The notes under the pieces are model-generated. The model saw only the letters and a program-made list of their open reading frames with translations, was not told the DNA's origin and made no database searches. The translations under genes were made by a program, and so were the position numbers. Of a DNA stretch of 35,125 bases, positions 7,257 to 15,399 are shown one piece after another. This DNA comes from Gracilimonas sp964505215 (GTDB lineage Bacteria; Bacteroidota; Rhodothermia; Balneolales; Balneolaceae), in NCBI GenBank assembly GCA_964505215.1, contig CAZDGU010000018.1:1-35125 (forward strand), in the 5' to 3' direction. Each line of letters begins with the position of its first letter. Position 1 is the stretch's first letter.

Positions 7257-8906
7257 ATGACAAGAATCATTAAAGCCCCAACAGGATCAACCCTAAACTG
7301 TAAAAGCTGGCTGACGGAAGCTCCTTTCCGGATGATTCAGAATAATCTGGATCCTGAAGTAGCCGAAAAACCCGAGGATTTAGTGGTGTATGGCGGCATC
7401 GGTCGCGCTGCTCGGAATTGGGAGAGTTTTGAAGGTATTTTAAATTCTCTCAAAAATATGAGTGATGAAGAAACGCTGCTGGTTCAATCCGGAAAGCCGG
7501 TTGGTATATTTAACACCCATAAAGATGCCCCGCGAGTGTTAATTGCCAACTCTAATCTGGTTCCAAAATGGGCGAACTGGGATCACTTTAATGAGCTCGA
7601 TAAAAAAGGGTTGATGATGTACGGACAAATGACGGCCGGTTCATGGATTTATATCGGAAGTCAGGGCATTGTGCAGGGGACCTACGAGACTTTTGTGGCC
7701 ATGAGTAAAAAGTATTTTGGTGGGGATTTGGCAGGAAAATGGATTTTAACAGGCGGACTGGGCGGCATGGGTGGCGCTCAGCCATTAGCTGCAAAAATGG
7801 CCGGCGCCAGCATGTTAGCCGTAGAGTGCCGGGAATCTCGGATTGACATGCGGCTGAAAACAGGATATGTAGATAAAAAAGCGTCCACGCTGGATGAAGC
7901 CCTTGACATTATCCGGCAGTCGGTAGAAGATAAAAAACCGGTTACGGTAGGTTTGCACGGCAACGCCGCTGATATTTTTCCAAAACTGTTAGACCGAAAT
8001 ATCCTGCCGGATGCGGTAACCGATCAAACCAGTGCCCATGACCCGCTAAACGGATATTTACCACTGGGCATGAGCGTGGAAGAATGGGAGAGAAAGCAGC
8101 AGTCGGCACCAAAAGAAGTAGAACAGCGGGCTAAAGAATCTATTGCCGTTCAGGTGCAGGCCATGCTGGGATTCCAAAAAAAGGGAATTCCAACGTTCGA
8201 TTATGGCAACAATATTCGCCAGGAGGCTTTTGATGCAGGCGTAGAGGACGCTTTTAATATTCCCGGTTTTGTGCCCGAATATATCCGTCCGCTGTTTTGC
8301 AAAGGAGTGGGGCCCTTTCGCTGGGTGGCACTTTCGGGAGATCCGGAGGATATCTATAAAACGGATAAAAAAGTGAAAGAGCTCATTCCCGACGACCCGC
8401 ACCTACACAACTGGCTGGATATGGCCAAAGAGCATATTCATTTTCAGGGATTACCTTCCCGGATTTGCTGGGTAGGATTAGGTCAGCGTCATAAACTCGG
8501 TCTGGCCTTCAACGAAATGGTGAAATCCGGAGAACTGAAAGCCCCGGTTGTTATAGGGCGCGATCATTTGGATTCAGGATCGGTAGCCAGTCCAAATCGG
8601 GAAACGGAGAGCATGAAAGATGGCTCCGATGCGGTATCTGACTGGCCTATTTTAAATGCGCTGCTCAATACTTCATCAGGAGTAACCTGGGTTTCATTCC
8701 ATCATGGAGGCGGCGTAGGAATGGGTTTTTCTCAACATGCCGGACTGGTAATTGTGGCCGATGGAACCGAAGATGCCGCCGCCAGATTAAATCGCGTGCT
8801 GTGGAATGATCCGGCCACCGGAGTAATGCGCCACGCCGATGCCGGCTACGATATTGCCGTTAATTGCGCTAAAGAACATCAGCTGAAGCTGCCGTTTTTA
8901 GACTGA
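7257..8906 (+). CDS. hutU: Urocanate hydratase (urocanase)
   Basis: A 549-residue protein, the normal urocanase length. It converts urocanate to 4-imidazolone-5-propionate in the second step of histidine degradation and carries a tightly bound NAD+. Family signatures include VYGGIGRAARNWESF (44-58), MTAGSWIYIGSQGIVQGTYE (about 122-141), the nucleotide-binding glycine-rich GGLGGMGGAQPLAAKMAG (about 166-183), the active-site region CWVGLGQRHKLGL starting at Cys404, and FHHGGGVGMGFSQHAG near 480-496. Downstream on the same strand are hutI and a hutG-like gene, interrupted by a decayed toxin-antitoxin remnant and a serine hydrolase. hutH is absent from the window. Confidence 0.97.
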   Translation: MTRIIKAPTGSTLNCKSWLTEAPFRMIQNNLDPEVAEKPEDLVVYGGIGRAARNWESFEGILNSLKNMSDEETLLVQSGKPVGIFNTHKDAPRVLIANSNLVPKWANWDHFNELDKKGLMMYGQMTAGSWIYIGSQGIVQGTYETFVAMSKKYFGGDLAGKWILTGGLGGMGGAQPLAAKMAGASMLAVECRESRIDMRLKTGYVDKKASTLDEALDIIRQSVEDKKPVTVGLHGNAADIFPKLLDRNILPDAVTDQTSAHDPLNGYLPLGMSVEEWERKQQSAPKEVEQRAKESIAVQVQAMLGFQKKGIPTFDYGNNIRQEAFDAGVEDAFNIPGFVPEYIRPLFCKGVGPFRWVALSGDPEDIYKTDKKVKELIPDDPHLHNWLDMAKEHIHFQGLPSRICWVGLGQRHKLGLAFNEMVKSGELKAPVVIGRDHLDSGSVASPNRETESMKDGSDAVSDWPILNALLNTSSGVTWVSFHHGGGVGMGFSQHAGLVIVADGTEDAAARLNRVLWNDPATGVMRHADAGYDIAVNCAKEHQLKLPFLD

Positions 8907-8928
8907 AAATAGGGAATGGAAAAGTGCA

Positions 8929-8951
8929 CCACAGCGTAGCTTCATCTGTGG
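8929..8951 (+). terminator. Weak hairpin after hutU
   Basis: CCACAG and CTGTGG form a 6-bp stem around an 11-nt loop, 23 nt after the hutU stop. Outer GGAAA/TTTCC arms could extend it, with GATTTTTC following. The stem and U-run are poor, so termination is only possible. Confidence 0.25.
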
Positions 8952-9005
8952 ATGGCTATTTCCGATTTTTCATTATATTGAATCAGATACAACGAATTTT
9001 CAGCT

Positions 9006-9174
9006 ATGATTAAGGAAAAGATTCAGAAAGAAATACAAAAGCTTTCAAAAAAGGAAAGAGCAAAATTATTGAGGAATGAAGGCTGAACTCATCCAGTTTG
9101 ATGCTGATGCGGAAGAAGAATATTACAAGTCAGTAAAATATTATAAAGATATTGATCCCCGGATATTGGGATAA
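9006..9174 (+). pseudogene. Decayed type II toxin-antitoxin module (addiction-module antitoxin fragment + RelE/ParE toxin fragment)
   Basis: Two tiny overlapping frames remain. Frame one (9006-9086) encodes 26 residues, MIKEKIQKEIQKLSKKERAK and six more. That resembles the start of addiction-module antitoxins of the KLSKxERAKLLEEL type, but it stops where the family normally continues. Frame two (9076-9174) encodes 32 residues starting MKAELIQFDADAEEEYYKSV and continuing KYYKDIDPRILG. This is the N-terminus of a RelE/ParE toxin, where a full-length protein of about 95 residues would be expected. The normal overlapping antitoxin-toxin order is kept, but both are truncated and no downstream sequence continues the toxin. 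It is most likely a dead remnant left in the hut region. Confidence 0.6.
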
Positions 9175-9218
9175 ACGAATGTAACCTCTCACAAATCTAT
9201 CAACCCACAAAAAATAAC

Positions 9219-10388
9219 ATGTACTATAAAATTTTATTATTTCTGACGCTGACATTTTCCGTGATATCTTGCTCACAAAAATCGGAACAGGGAATTCCCA
9301 AGGAAACTCAAGCTAAAGTAGAGCAGGAAGTTGAACGCGTAATGGATGATTTTGAAGCCATAGGCGTTAGCTTTGTGGTGGTGAAAGACAATGAGATTAT
9401 GTACAAACAAGCCAAAGGGTGGAAAAATCGCGAAACCAAAGAGCCGCTAAAGCTTGACAATCTTTTCCGAATAGCCTCTATTTCGAAGTCATTTTCTTCC
9501 ACAGCTCTTATGCAGCTTATTGAGGAGGGGAAGGTAAACTTGCAGGATGATATTAATGAGTACGTCGATTTTCGCGTAAGAAATCCCAATTATCCGGACA
9601 CTCCAATCACCATCGAAATGCTGCTGTCACACACTTCTTCCATCAGCGATAAGAACGGCTACTTCCGCTTAAGCATCATCGATCCCGGTGAAAGTGATGA
9701 GTGGGGAAAAAGTTATAATGATTATGCCCCCGGCAGCCAATATGAATACTGTAATTTATGCTTTAATATGTTGGGCGCGGCCATTGAAAATATTACAGAA
9801 GAACGCATTGATCGGGTTATAGAAGCTCGAGTTTTGGATCCGCTTGGGTTGCAAGCCGGCTTAAATGTGGATGCACTGAATAAAGACAGGTTTGCGGTAA
9901 TTTACTCTTATAACGGCGATGAAAATAAGTTCTCACCTTCTCCATCGGCTTATGCATCCCGCCGGGAAGCGCTTCAAGATTATAGGTTAGGCTACGATGC
10001 CCCGATTTTTTCACCCACAGGGGGAATGAAAATCTCTTCTTTAGACTTAGCTAACTACATGATGATGCACATGAATTACGGCCAATATGAAAACGGACGG
10101 CTCATTACGGAAGAGCTGTCAAAAGCGATGCAAACGCCGGTTTTGGAATCATCAAAATACGGCTTAGCGCTGCGGGTTGATGAAGAACTGGTGCCCGGAG
10201 AACGATTGGTTGGCCATACAGGAAATGCGTACGGACTTTACAGCGCCATGTTTTTTGAACCGGAAAAGAAATTTGGTATAGTAGTAGTTACCAACGGAGT
10301 AAATATTACCCCGGTGGACGGTTCCAATGCGTTTCATAAAGCCATGTTTGATGTTTTATATCGGAATTTAATCCAAGAATCTGAATAG
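9219..10388 (+). CDS. Lipoprotein serine hydrolase of the beta-lactamase / penicillin-binding-protein-like family
   Basis: A 389-residue protein. A lipoprotein signal (LTFSVISC, lipidated Cys18) places it at the cell envelope. Catalytic landmarks of the class C beta-lactamase fold are present: S87-ISK90 (SxxK), Y177-C-N179 (YxN), and HTG in RLVGHTGNAYG near residue 340 in place of KTG. The HxG variant is usual in esterase, D-aminopeptidase and similar relatives, so true beta-lactamase activity is unlikely. The substrate cannot be told. It lies between hutU and hutI on the same strand, 51 nt before hutI, and so may be co-transcribed with the hut genes. A dipeptidase-like supply role for histidine is only a guess. 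Confidence 0.85.
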   Translation: MYYKILLFLTLTFSVISCSQKSEQGIPKETQAKVEQEVERVMDDFEAIGVSFVVVKDNEIMYKQAKGWKNRETKEPLKLDNLFRIASISKSFSSTALMQLIEEGKVNLQDDINEYVDFRVRNPNYPDTPITIEMLLSHTSSISDKNGYFRLSIIDPGESDEWGKSYNDYAPGSQYEYCNLCFNMLGAAIENITEERIDRVIEARVLDPLGLQAGLNVDALNKDRFAVIYSYNGDENKFSPSPSAYASRREALQDYRLGYDAPIFSPTGGMKISSLDLANYMMMHMNYGQYENGRLITEELSKAMQTPVLESSKYGLALRVDEELVPGERLVGHTGNAYGLYSAMFFEPEKKFGIVVVTNGVNITPVDGSNAFHKAMFDVLYRNLIQESE

Positions 10389-10439
10389 CAGATGCCGGGC
10401 TTTTGAAGTTCAACCCAAAATCCACGCAAATACATAAAT

Positions 10440-11660
10440 ATGTCAAATCTTCTTATTCAAAATATCAGTCAAATTGCTACTCCCAAGCCCGGCGTGGTGC
10501 GTGGATCTGAATTACGAAATCTGCGCGTTATTCAGGAAGGAGCGGTGTATATCTCCGATGGAATCATAAAAGCTGTGGGCCCGTTAAGTGAAGTGCTGGA
10601 GCATGTGGAGGGTCATCCCATTATTTTGGATGCAGAGGAAAAAGCCGCCGTGCCCGGATTTGTAGATTCTCATTCGCATCTGGTTTTTGGCGGAAATCGA
10701 GCCGATGAGTTTGCCATGCGCTCCGCAGGAATGAGTTATGAGGAAATTGCCGAACAGGGCGGTGGAATTGTTTCTACCGTTGAAGCTACCCGAAAGGCAT
10801 CGAAGGAAGAACTGAAAAATGCGGGGCGAATTCGTCTCCACAAGGCGCTGAAGCAGGGCATCACCACCATGGAAATTAAAAGCGGTTATGGCCTGGATTT
10901 AGAAACCGAGAAAAAGATGCTGGAGGTCATTAACGAGCTGAAAGAAGAGCAGCCCATTGAGCTCAGTTCCACATTTTTGGGCGCTCATGCCGTTCCAAAA
11001 AATTCAACCAAAAAAGAATATTTGGATGAAGTGCTGGCGATGATTCCTCAACTTTCCGATTTGGCAGATTATTGTGATGTGTTTTGTGAGGAAGGCTATT
11101 TCACGGCCGAAGATTCTCGGAAAATATTGGAAAAAGGAATTGAGAACGGCCTCAAGCCGAAAGTTCACACCAACCAGTTTAATGATATTGGTGGAGTTGA
11201 AATGGCGATTGATTTAGGCGCCGTTTCGGTAGATCATCTGGAAGTTTTGAGTGATGCGGATGTACAACGGCTGGCCAATTCCGAAACGATTGCAACCGTG
11301 CTTCCCGGCGTGTCATATTTTTTGAATATTTCGTACGCCCCGGCGCGTAAACTGCTGGATGCCGGCGCGTTGGTGGCACTGGCCACAGACTTTAATCCGG
11401 GTTCGTCCATGACCATTTCCATGCAGTTGTTAATGAGCATGGCGTGTACCAAAATGGGAATGTCGGTGGAGGAAGCGCTGAGCTGCGCCACGCAGAACGG
11501 AGCCAAAGCTTTACAGAAGAATAATCTTGGCTGTATTGCACCCGGTTATCAGGCCGATATTTTATTGTTAGATACAGAGAATTATAATGACTTAGCCTAC
11601 TTTTTTGGCGAAAATCATATTGACACGGTTATTAAAAAAGGAGTAAAAGTATGGGGATAG
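10440..11660 (+). CDS. hutI: Imidazolonepropionase
   Basis: A 406-residue amidohydrolase-superfamily enzyme, the usual length. It opens 4-imidazolone-5-propionate to N-formimidoyl-glutamate, the third step of histidine degradation. The metal motif is VPGFVDSHSHLVFGG with His78 and His80. Later landmarks are GGGIVSTVEATRKAS, MEIKSGYGLD, FLGAHAVP, VHTNQFND and ATDFNPGSSMTISMQL, all in family order. Its stop overlaps the start of the next gene by 10 nt, so the two are translationally coupled. Confidence 0.97.
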   Translation: MSNLLIQNISQIATPKPGVVRGSELRNLRVIQEGAVYISDGIIKAVGPLSEVLEHVEGHPIILDAEEKAAVPGFVDSHSHLVFGGNRADEFAMRSAGMSYEEIAEQGGGIVSTVEATRKASKEELKNAGRIRLHKALKQGITTMEIKSGYGLDLETEKKMLEVINELKEEQPIELSSTFLGAHAVPKNSTKKEYLDEVLAMIPQLSDLADYCDVFCEEGYFTAEDSRKILEKGIENGLKPKVHTNQFNDIGGVEMAIDLGAVSVDHLEVLSDADVQRLANSETIATVLPGVSYFLNISYAPARKLLDAGALVALATDFNPGSSMTISMQLLMSMACTKMGMSVEEALSCATQNGAKALQKNNLGCIAPGYQADILLLDTENYNDLAYFFGENHIDTVIKKGVKVWG

Positions 11661-12640
11661 AAAGACTGAATGATATTCTGGAACCTGTTTCTGAGCATCT
11701 GAAATCTATGCGTTCTCATGACGAGCTGGACCACTGGCTGGTGCAGGAAATGCTGTTCAAAGAAATTGAATATTTTAATGCAACGCATGTAATAATAGGC
11801 TGCCCGCAGCATGAAGGGGTGAAGCGCAATAAAGGACGTACGGGAGCGGCTCAAGCCCCAAATTTGATTCGCAAGTATTTGTATAAAATGCAGGTTCATC
11901 CGGGAACGCCCATTAAGCTGTTTGATGCGGGGAATATCCGAACGGCCTTTTTTGATGCCTCGGCAGAAACACTGGAAGAAAGTTTAAACCCGGACCAAAG
12001 CGACGTGCTGGAAACCATTCATTCCAATTTAACCAAAGCTGTTTCCAAGTTTGTAAGAGATGGCAAAAGGGTGATAGTTTTAGGCGGTGGGAATGATATT
12101 TCGTACGCAGATGTGCGGGCATTGGCCGAGGTAAAAAGAGATATTTCCGCCATTAATATAGATGCGCACTTAGACATGCGTAAATCTTCTGTTATGCACA
12201 GCGGAACGCCTTATCGCAGGCTGGTGGATGAAGGATTGCTGGAACAAGCTTCTTTTTTTGAATTTGGAATTCAGCCTGAATCAAACGGTGCTCGTTATAT
12301 AGAAGATGTGCTTGACCAAGGGGTGAATGTGTTTTATTTGGAAGATATCATCAAAGACGGAGCAAAGGAATCATTTAAGGAAGTGCTGACCTGTATAGAA
12401 GAACGAGCGTTTTTTCTCGGCTTAGATATGGATTCCATTCAGGCTGCAGATGCGCCCGGAGTAAGTGCCTCATCCCCAATAGGACTTACAGCCCGCGAAG
12501 TGGCTGATATTTTACGCATGGCGAGAGCTGAGGAAAGCCTGCATGTTTTCGAGATTACGGAAGTAAATCCCACTTATGATATAGACCATCGCACGGTTAA
12601 ATTAGCCGCACGATTGGCATATATATTTCTATTTGGGTGA
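11651..12640 (+). CDS. hutG: Arginase-fold formimidoylglutamase (HutG-like)
   Basis: A 329-residue ureohydrolase-family protein. Metal-site motifs are GGGNDISYAD (145-154), INIDAHLDMR (168-177: Asp171, His173, Asp175) and GLDMDSIQAADAPG (257-270: Asp259, Asp261). These would hold a dimanganese centre. The first motif has Asn148 where most arginases and agmatinases have His. Overlap with hutI, and hutU upstream, indicate the fourth step of histidine degradation: N-formimidoyl-glutamate to glutamate plus formamide. About 40 N-terminal residues precede the domain. Agmatinase or another ureohydrolase activity is possible but less likely in this context. The function rests mainly on context. Confidence 0.8.
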   Translation: MGIERLNDILEPVSEHLKSMRSHDELDHWLVQEMLFKEIEYFNATHVIIGCPQHEGVKRNKGRTGAAQAPNLIRKYLYKMQVHPGTPIKLFDAGNIRTAFFDASAETLEESLNPDQSDVLETIHSNLTKAVSKFVRDGKRVIVLGGGNDISYADVRALAEVKRDISAINIDAHLDMRKSSVMHSGTPYRRLVDEGLLEQASFFEFGIQPESNGARYIEDVLDQGVNVFYLEDIIKDGAKESFKEVLTCIEERAFFLGLDMDSIQAADAPGVSASSPIGLTAREVADILRMARAEESLHVFEITEVNPTYDIDHRTVKLAARLAYIFLFG

Positions 12641-12676
12641 ATTAGTGAGTTAAGTTTGCAGGCTTTATCGGCAGAG

Positions 12677-13396
12677 TTATTCCCAAACTACCGTTGTGCC
12701 TACGTCTTCTCCGTCAACCACAATCTTTTTGAGATTGCCTTTCTGATTCATATCAAAAACAATAATAGGCGTCTTATTTTCGCGGCACAGTGTGAACGCG
12801 GTGAGATCCATCACAGAAAGGCGGCGTTTTAATACATCATCTCCGGTAATAGTGTCGAATTTTTCAGCATCACCGTTTTTCTCGGGATCGCTGTCATAAA
12901 TACCATCAACCCGAGTTCCTTTCAGAATTACGTCAGCTTCTACTTCTATGGCGCGGAGTGAACCGGCGGTATCGGTTGTGAAATATGGATTCCCGGTTCC
13001 GGCTCCAAAAATAACCACACGACCTTTTTCTAAGTGGCGAATTGCGCGCCTGCGAATATATGGCTCAGCGATGGCTTCCATACGAATGGCGCTCATCAGA
13101 CGGGTGTGTACGTCAATTTGTTCCAGAGCATCTTGCAGGGCCATGCTGTTAATCATAGTAGCCAGCATGCCCATGTAATCGCCTTGTACGCGATCCATAC
13201 CTTCAGTGGCTCCCTTCACCCCGCGAAAAATATTTCCGCCGCCAATAACGATGGAAACCTGAACACCGGCTTCTTGAATAGATTTAATTTCCCGGGCATA
13301 GTTGCTGAGAATATTGGCATCAATGCCATGTCCTTGTTCGCCTAAAAGGGCTTCACCACTGAGCTTGAGCAGTACTCTTTTGTATTTATTTGCCAC
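12677..13396 (-). CDS. pyrH: UMP kinase
   Basis: A 239-residue amino-acid-kinase-fold enzyme that phosphorylates UMP in pyrimidine nucleotide synthesis. The start is a GTG (complement of 394-396 in the 13,000s). Signatures are KRVLLKLSGEALLG (6-19), IVIGGGNIFRGV, GDYMGMLATMINSMALQDAL, FGAGTGNPYFTTDTAGSLRA and LKGTRVDGIYDSDP. It follows tsf, as in most bacteria, but a strong intrinsic terminator lies in the 74-nt gap, so it may depend on read-through or a promoter of its own. The usual next gene, frr, is missing here; a convergent hutG-like gene follows instead. Confidence 0.97.
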   Translation of the reverse strand: MANKYKRVLLKLSGEALLGEQGHGIDANILSNYAREIKSIQEAGVQVSIVIGGGNIFRGVKGATEGMDRVQGDYMGMLATMINSMALQDALEQIDVHTRLMSAIRMEAIAEPYIRRRAIRHLEKGRVVIFGAGTGNPYFTTDTAGSLRAIEVEADVILKGTRVDGIYDSDPEKNGDAEKFDTITGDDVLKRRLSVMDLTAFTLCRENKTPIIVFDMNQKGNLKKIVVDGEDVGTTVVWE

Positions 13397-13423
13397 AATA
13401 TGTCTGATTAAAAATTATAAGCC

Positions 13424-13452
13424 AAAAAAAAGGCTGCCAAAAATGACAGCCT
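13424..13452 (-). terminator. Intrinsic terminator after tsf
   Basis: Read on the minus strand, AGGCTGTC-ATTTTT-GGCAGCCT forms an 8-bp stem with one G-U pair, followed directly by a run of eight T. It lies 18 nt after the tsf stop and 28 nt before pyrH, so it should end or attenuate transcription between the two genes. Confidence 0.85.
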
Positions 13453-13470
13453 AAAGGTAAAAAAAATTTA

Positions 13471-14304
13471 CTAAGCGTTTTCGCCAAGTTGCAGCCTGTA
13501 AAAAGAGCTGACCAACGGGGCATCGTTTTGCTCAAGATATTCTTTAACGGATACTCCGTTATCTTTCACAAACTTTTGCTCCAGAAGTACGCGCTCTTCG
13601 TAAAAGCGACGTAATTTTCCTTGAGCTGCTTTTTCTGCAATATGCTCAGGCTTGCCTTCATTCAATAGCTGATCTTTAGCAATTTCGAGCTCTTTCTCAA
13701 CTAAAGAAGCGTCCACGCCGTCACGGGTAACAGAAAGAGGACTCATGGCAGCAACCTGCATCGCTACATCTTTGCCGATTTCTGCATCGGTAAGATCGCC
13801 GTCAAACTCTACAAGTACACCCAGCTGGTTACCGGGGTGAATGTAAGAAACCAGCGTACCATCAGTTTTAACAAGTACTAAGTTGTTAATTTCGATTTTC
13901 TCACCAATTTTGCCCACCATTTCTTCCAGGTGCTTTTCGATAGTTAAGCCATCCATTTCGGTAGCAAGAAGATCATCCAAGTTGTCAATGTCATTTTCAA
14001 AAGCTGTATTTAAGAAAGCTTTTGCGTCGGTTTGGAATTCATCATTACGAGCCACAAAATCGGTTTCACAATTAATTTCCAAAAGGGCCGCTTTTGTTTT
14101 GTCATCATTAATACGGCTCAAAATAAGGCCTTGGTTAGCTTCTCTGTCGGCTCTCTTTTCAGATACCTGTTGTCCTTTTTTACGTAAAATTTCAACAGCG
14201 CTGTCAAAGTCGCCATTTGCTTCGGAAAGGGCTTTTTTGCAATCCATCATGCCCGCTCCGGTCATATCTCTAAGTTTTTTAACGTCTGCAGCAGAAATGC
14301 TCAT
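13471..14304 (-). CDS. tsf: Elongation factor Ts
   Basis: A 277-residue protein that exchanges GDP for GTP on EF-Tu. The UBA-like N-terminal domain has VKKLRDMTGAGMMDCKKAL (8-26), and the core has the nearly invariant TDFVARNDEF segment. The C-terminal part matches bacterial forms of similar length. It lies 32 nt after rpsB and is followed by an intrinsic terminator, which marks a main transcript end for the ribosomal block. Confidence 0.97.
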   Translation of the reverse strand: MSISAADVKKLRDMTGAGMMDCKKALSEANGDFDSAVEILRKKGQQVSEKRADREANQGLILSRINDDKTKAALLEINCETDFVARNDEFQTDAKAFLNTAFENDIDNLDDLLATEMDGLTIEKHLEEMVGKIGEKIEINNLVLVKTDGTLVSYIHPGNQLGVLVEFDGDLTDAEIGKDVAMQVAAMSPLSVTRDGVDASLVEKELEIAKDQLLNEGKPEHIAEKAAQGKLRRFYEERVLLEQKFVKDNGVSVKEYLEQNDAPLVSSFYRLQLGENA

Positions 14305-14336
14305 GGTTTTAAATAATATTAGGAGTTGAAATTACT

Positions 14337-15224
14337 TTATTCTTCTTCGTCAGTGCTGTCAGCTTCATCCGCTTTAACTGCACTTTTTTCATCATCTTTG
14401 GTTGACTTTCTGCGGCGAGAGCGAAGTTTAGTTCCTTTTGCAGCGTCTTTTACATCAACATCATCGTCTTTGTCACTGCTTTCGCCTTTAGCATCAGCAG
14501 CTGCTTGTTCCATCACGTCTTCTTCCTGCTGTGCTTCGCGCTCGGCAGAACCTTCAATAATAGCATCGGCCATTTGCGTTGTAACCAGTTGTATGGTGCG
14601 AGCAGAATCATCATTACAAGGAACGATAAAATCAGGAACATCTGGATCACTGTTAGTATCAACCATAGCAATAATCGGGATATGAAGTTTAATCGCTTCA
14701 TTTACCGCCAGGTGTTCTTTAATAATGTCAACTACAAAAATTGCACCGGGCAGGCGTCCCATATTTTTGATACCCCCAAGGGCATCATTCAGTTTGTCTT
14801 GCTCTCGCTGAAGCATCAAACCTTCTTTCTTAGTAAGCTCTTCGAACGTTCCGTCCGTTTTCATGCGCTCAATTTCTTCCATACGAGAAATGCTTTTGCG
14901 AACGGTACTGAAGTTGGTAAGCATTCCGCCCATCCAGCGATGGGTTACATACGGCATGCCGCAGCGTAATGCTTCGTTCTTAATAATTTCGGTAGATTGC
15001 TTTTTAGTACCTACAAATAGAATAGTTTTGCCGGCACGAGATAGTTTTTGAACCTCATCAAGGGCTTCTTGTAAGTATTCGCGTGTTTTCTTCAGGTCAA
15101 TGATGTGAATCCCGTTGCGTTGCATAAAGATGAAATCATTCATTTTAGGATTCCATCGGCGGGTTAAGTGACCGAAGTGGGCGCCTGATTTTAACAGGTC
15201 TTGTATAGATGCAGCTTTTGGCAT
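14337..15224 (-). CDS. rpsB: 30S ribosomal protein S2 with charged C-terminal tail
   Basis: A 295-residue protein. The S2 core (about 1-230) shows LLKSGAHFGHLTRRWNPKM (10-28), FVGTKKQ, WMGGMLTNFSTVRKSI and GRLPGAIFVVDIIKEHLAV. Residues of about 231-295 form a low-complexity tail rich in Asp, Glu, Lys and Ala, with an internal basic patch LRSRRRKS (267-274). This is not part of the ribosomal fold. It assembles into the 30S subunit and helps S1 binding. A structured 175-nt spacer separates it from rpsI upstream. Confidence 0.97.
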   Translation of the reverse strand: MPKAASIQDLLKSGAHFGHLTRRWNPKMNDFIFMQRNGIHIIDLKKTREYLQEALDEVQKLSRAGKTILFVGTKKQSTEIIKNEALRCGMPYVTHRWMGGMLTNFSTVRKSISRMEEIERMKTDGTFEELTKKEGLMLQREQDKLNDALGGIKNMGRLPGAIFVVDIIKEHLAVNEAIKLHIPIIAMVDTNSDPDVPDFIVPCNDDSARTIQLVTTQMADAIIEGSAEREAQQEEDVMEQAAADAKGESSDKDDDVDVKDAAKGTKLRSRRRKSTKDDEKSAVKADEADSTDEEE

Positions 15225-15399
15225 GATTTTAATATGTGTGTTTAGGTTAATCCTCTATGCGGGTCTTACCAGAGCGTTAATCCTGAATAAAGTTCAGGAC
15301 ACCAAACGTCGGGTCGCCACATATGTGTGATTGAATTTTGTTGAGTGGCTAGTTGAATTGTATATCAAATAACCATTCAACAAGAAACGAATAACAAAA
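15225..15399 (-). promoter_or_regulatory. Structured spacer, candidate leader of rpsB-tsf
   Basis: This spacer holds several inverted repeats: a 7-bp stem with a 5-nt loop at 15281-15299 (TCCTGAA/TTCAGGA), a 10-nt palindrome CACATATGTG at 15318-15327, and a longer GTTGAAT/ATTCAAC pair with a 16-nt loop at about 15351-15380. No U-tract follows the stems in the minus direction, so they are not a classical terminator. The density of structure suggests an autoregulatory S2 leader; no known leader was matched. Confidence 0.45.

Noticed and set aside
13883..14685. Two Ser-rich plus-strand open frames antisense to tsf and rpsB
   Set aside because: They are reverse-frame shadows of highly conserved translation genes, with compositionally biased products and no family features.
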